DNA of 16,795 bases from Verrucomicrobiota bacterium (GTDB lineage Bacteria; Verrucomicrobiota; Verrucomicrobiia; Chthoniobacterales; UBA10450), in NCBI GenBank assembly GCA_003219395.1, contig QHOR01000184.1, positions 3,030 through 19,824 of the forward strand, written 5' to 3'. Positions 14,078-16,795 of this stretch are shown here, in pieces. The notes beneath the pieces were generated by a model, which was not told where the DNA came from, did no database searches, and saw only the letters and a program-made list of their open reading frames with translations. How positions within the stretch are numbered: the stretch's first letter is position 1; every line of letters begins with the position of its first letter. The translations under genes and the position numbers were made by a program.

Positions 14078-15385
14078 CTAGCGGATATCGCCCGGCAGCC
14101 GCGGTGACGCCAGCAACTGCTTAAATTCACGCCAGCGCTGCTCCGGTTGCTCCGCCGTGCCGCCGCGTTTGTCGATGTAACTGCGCACCATGTCTTCTCC
14201 AAGATTGTAGTTGATGACATAACTGCGGTACTTCTCGATAAATCTTATTGCTTGGTCTGTCCGTTTCTCGTCCATCAGCGCGTACTTTTGCAACCAGCTT
14301 GCAGCGGCTTTCGCGTCGATCTCGCCACTGAGATAGCGCCGGGCCGTCTCATTCGTTGCGTAGCCCAATTTCTTCACCAGGTCTTGGACTTGGTAAAATT
14401 CCTCCACACGTGATGCATCCATTCCCGCGGCCGGCCAGAGCACTTCTCTTTCGAACGCCAGTCGCTCCGGTTTCGTAAACACAACCTCTCTGCCGAAGTT
14501 CGCCGTGCCCTCGGCAATGAGCGATTGCGGCGAAAACAGCGGATAGATCGAGAACTCCACCCATCCACGATCGTGGACGAGATTTTTCTCGAGCAACGCA
14601 TTGTAGACGTGATGACCCGGGTAACCCTCGTGGGCAGCTAGATCAATGGCGCGATCGATGTAGATCGGCAGATCGGTATTCACTTGAATGACGCTGCGAT
14701 AATTTCCCTTGTACCAGTTGTACCCGCCCCATGGTTTATTCGTGACGTATTCGACGCTGAAATTTTCGTTCGGCGGCAAGTTGATATGCGCAAGCGTGCG
14801 TTCACGACAGGCGTTGATCGCGAGTTGAAACACCTTGTCCAGGTTTTCTTTGGGAATCACGAATGCTCGACGCCAGTTCTCGTACCGCTGCAAGAGTGAT
14901 CCTTCACCGGGAAGTTTCGGCTCAAGCTTCGCCAGGACCTCTTGGAAATGTGTTTCAGGGAACGTGGGCGCAACAGCGTCATAAAGGGCCTGCGATTCTT
15001 CATCGAACTTCAAACGTTCGCCCTTCAAGATGCGCACTCGTGCCTCGAGCGCGGATAGTTGTTTTGACAGATAACGGCGTCGCAACTGCTCCGTCTCGTC
15101 CGCCGCCTCGGAAATCTTCGCCAACTGCTCGCCTAATCGCCTCGCCTCAGTGGCAATCACATCAAGCGGCTTCTTGTGCTCCGACTGTTCCCTCCATTCC
15201 GGCGGGCCGTAATAAGCGTCGACGTAATCCGGATCGTGGTGCCCCGTCGCGAGGACCAGTTTCACATAAGCTTCTGCAATCTTGTTGACGCTTGTGTCCG
15301 CCGCTGGTGTCGGCGAGGGACTGCCGCCTGTGATCGAGGGGGCGAGCAGTGGCAAAAACAGGACGACAAAGGACGTGCACCGCAT
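14078..15385 (-). CDS. Exported DUF885-type metallopeptidase
   Basis: The product has 435 residues. The N-terminus (MRCTSFVVLFLPLLAPSITGG) is a short signal peptide, so the protein acts outside the cytoplasm. The bulk is helical and matches the DUF885 group of zinc-dependent peptidase-like proteins: DLAAHEGYPGHHVYN (248-262) holds the His/Glu metal and catalytic residues, and EGTANFGREV (292-301) gives the second conserved Glu. Many DUF885 proteins are around 550-600 residues, so this is a shorter version. A Shine-Dalgarno-like GGAG stands 6 nt before the ATG, unusually clear for this window. It begins 12 bp after the stop of the amidohydrolase gene on the same strand, so the pair is surely co-transcribed. 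The substrate is not known; peptides are the best guess. Confidence 0.9.
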   Translation of the reverse strand: MRCTSFVVLFLPLLAPSITGGSPSPTPAADTSVNKIAEAYVKLVLATGHHDPDYVDAYYGPPEWREQSEHKKPLDVIATEARRLGEQLAKISEAADETEQLRRRYLSKQLSALEARVRILKGERLKFDEESQALYDAVAPTFPETHFQEVLAKLEPKLPGEGSLLQRYENWRRAFVIPKENLDKVFQLAINACRERTLAHINLPPNENFSVEYVTNKPWGGYNWYKGNYRSVIQVNTDLPIYIDRAIDLAAHEGYPGHHVYNALLEKNLVHDRGWVEFSIYPLFSPQSLIAEGTANFGREVVFTKPERLAFEREVLWPAAGMDASRVEEFYQVQDLVKKLGYATNETARRYLSGEIDAKAAASWLQKYALMDEKRTDQAIRFIEKYRSYVINYNLGEDMVRSYIDKRGGTAEQPEQRWREFKQLLASPRLPGDIR

Positions 15386-15397
15386 TTTCTGCTCCGG

Positions 15398-16795
15398 TTA
15401 GTGCAGGATCGAGTCAGCCTGATAGATGACCCCGTTCTTGATCACTGTGTCGATATCGGAAGTGCGGGCGATGTCGTCCAGCGGGTTCGACCTTAGAATT
15501 ACAAGATCTGCGAAATAGTCGGGTTCGACGCGGCCAATATGCGCGCCCGTTTCGCCGCCAAAAAGCTTCGCCGCGTTCGCGGTGGCGCATTGGAGAATCT
15601 GCATGGGCGTGAGCCCCGCTTCTTTCATCAACTGAAATTCGCGGAAAAGCGCCGGCCCGTGGATTGTTCCGATGTTTCCCGCGTCTGTTCCCGCTGCAAT
15701 CGTAATGCCGGCATCTTCCAGTCTCTTCAAGTTTGGAAGTGCGACATCGTAGGTTTTCTTGATGCGATCCAAAGCTTCATCCGGTTTAGCTAGGGCATTC
15801 TTGATCCGATCAGGCAGTTTGTCCGGCTGGATTTTGGTGATATCGAGCGACGCGATCACTTCCGGATTTCCCCACGCTTTTTCCTCGGGCGTCAGGTTCA
15901 GTTGGTGCGAAAACGTGCGGCCATAACGCTCGAATACAACAAGCGTCGGACACAGAATCGTCTGTCGATCCTTCAATAACTTTACAAATGCGTCATCGAC
16001 TGGCTTGTCGGTTACGCTGTGAACGAGCACATCCGCGCCTTCCTCCACTGCCGCGCGTGCCGTATCCAACTCGGTAGCGTGCACTGCCACACGAATTTTG
16101 TGCGCATGACTTTCCTCAATCGTCGCGCGTACGATTGGTCGGAAACTCTCGACCGGGTGATCCTTATCGACGATGTACCAGATCTTGACCAGGTCGGGTT
16201 TTTGTTCCGCCAGTCTCCGCACAAACTGCCGCGCTTGATCGGGGGTATCGATCTTGACGATCGGCGGATCGCCAAGATCGAGTTTTTCACGTGAGACGCT
16301 TGAGATTAAGGGGCCGGCCACTGCCACACGCGGCGCTTTTTGCGTCTGATCCGCAGTTTTGCGGACCTCAAAATTCCAAAATGGACCGCCGACATCAACC
16401 ACGCTGGTAATGCCGCAGCGCAGATACCGCGCGAATACATCGTTCAAATGACTCTTGACCCACGCCACTTCGTCCTTGTACGGGCGAACGCTATTCAGAT
16501 CGGCGCCGTCCGGTCGCGTGAACAAATCGCCGGATTGGAAGAAATGAATGTGAGTGTCGATGTAACCCGGCAGAATGAATTTGCCTGTGCAATCAATTTG
16601 TTTCCCAAGCGACGCCGCATCTTGTTTGCCGATTGCAACGCGCTCGATCTTATCGCCGTCAATTACCACCGTAGCGTTCGGCATCACTTTGCCGTCAGCC
16701 GGGTTGATCACTGTTCCGCCGACGAGAGAAATCTTTTCAGCATGCGCCGATAACGAGAAGATCGACAGCGCGATGGCCAGAAATTTCGTTTTGTT
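15398..16795 (-). CDS. Exported amidohydrolase (imidazolonepropionase-like), start beyond right edge
   Basis: The frame is open to the right edge, giving 465 visible residues with the first codon or codons missing. A GTG at 16711 is not the likely start because 28 codons upstream encode a signal peptide (FLAIALSIFSLSAHA, then EK). The mature protein opens ISLVGGTVINPADGKVMPN, the small beta-sandwich that precedes the barrel in amidohydrolases. GYIDTHIHFF carries the HxH metal pair, VAVHATELD and VLVHSV supply further His residues, and AGTDAG gives the catalytic Asp. It belongs with exported amidohydrolases close to prolidase-like and imidazolonepropionase-like members. The partner 12 bp downstream is a DUF885 metallopeptidase, so serial hydrolysis of peptides or amides is plausible. 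The substrate is unresolved. Confidence 0.92.
   Translation of the reverse strand, partial: NKTKFLAIALSIFSLSAHAEKISLVGGTVINPADGKVMPNATVVIDGDKIERVAIGKQDAASLGKQIDCTGKFILPGYIDTHIHFFQSGDLFTRPDGADLNSVRPYKDEVAWVKSHLNDVFARYLRCGITSVVDVGGPFWNFEVRKTADQTQKAPRVAVAGPLISSVSREKLDLGDPPIVKIDTPDQARQFVRRLAEQKPDLVKIWYIVDKDHPVESFRPIVRATIEESHAHKIRVAVHATELDTARAAVEEGADVLVHSVTDKPVDDAFVKLLKDRQTILCPTLVVFERYGRTFSHQLNLTPEEKAWGNPEVIASLDITKIQPDKLPDRIKNALAKPDEALDRIKKTYDVALPNLKRLEDAGITIAAGTDAGNIGTIHGPALFREFQLMKEAGLTPMQILQCATANAAKLFGGETGAHIGRVEPDYFADLVILRSNPLDDIARTSDIDTVIKNGVIYQADSILH

Noticed and set aside
16711..16713. GTG as the amidohydrolase start
   Set aside because: A signal peptide and the first beta-strand are encoded upstream in the same frame up to the window edge.

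Overview
The window looks like a chromosomal segment of a soil-type Verrucomicrobium, possibly the Spartobacteria/Chthoniobacterales side. The grounds are medium-to-high GC, scarce Shine-Dalgarno sequences, an ArsR-methyltransferase fusion beside metK-ahcY, a small Cys-rich secreted protein of a kind I associate with this phylum, and compact palindromic intergenic repeats. The taxonomy is an inference from gene content and style; no rRNA or other marker gene is present.

Layout. Positions 1-482 (minus): 5' part of an ArsR-family regulator fused to a SAM-dependent methyltransferase, cut by the left edge. It diverges across 148 bp from metK (631-1809) and ahcY (1852-3282) on plus. Together they make a methyl-cycle locus: MetK makes SAM, AhcY removes SAH, and the divergent regulator is a plausible SahR-like sensor. 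Positions 3374-4641 (minus): a SET-domain lysine methyltransferase, a 113-aa membrane protein and a small lipoprotein in tight succession. The SET gene diverges from a TetA-like MFS transporter (4724-6025, plus) across a palindromic array of 7-bp units.

Positions 6057-8134 (plus): a Cys-rich exported protein, then an outer-membrane barrel protein with a heavy-metal-binding domain and a His/Met-rich linker, probably for copper. The barrel gene carries an apparent -1 frameshift near 7878-7884. Positions 8196-12172 (plus): two translationally coupled genes. The first is an exported protein ending in an NADase-type glycan-binding-like domain. The second is an 878-aa exported protein that joins an arginase-like UPF0489 domain, an NlpC/P60-like cysteine hydrolase and a CapA-like metallophosphatase. 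This pair is the best candidate for an undescribed system.

Positions 12203-13273 (plus): class II fructose-1,6-bisphosphatase (glpX). Positions 13412-13993 (minus): Maf nucleotide pyrophosphatase, bordered on both sides by compact palindromes. Positions 14078-16795 (minus): an exported amidohydrolase cut by the right edge, then an exported DUF885-type metallopeptidase 12 bp downstream. These two probably work in sequence on peptides or amides outside the cytoplasm.

No tRNA, rRNA, CRISPR array, insertion sequence or prophage gene was seen. No gene-free stretch exceeds 300 bp.
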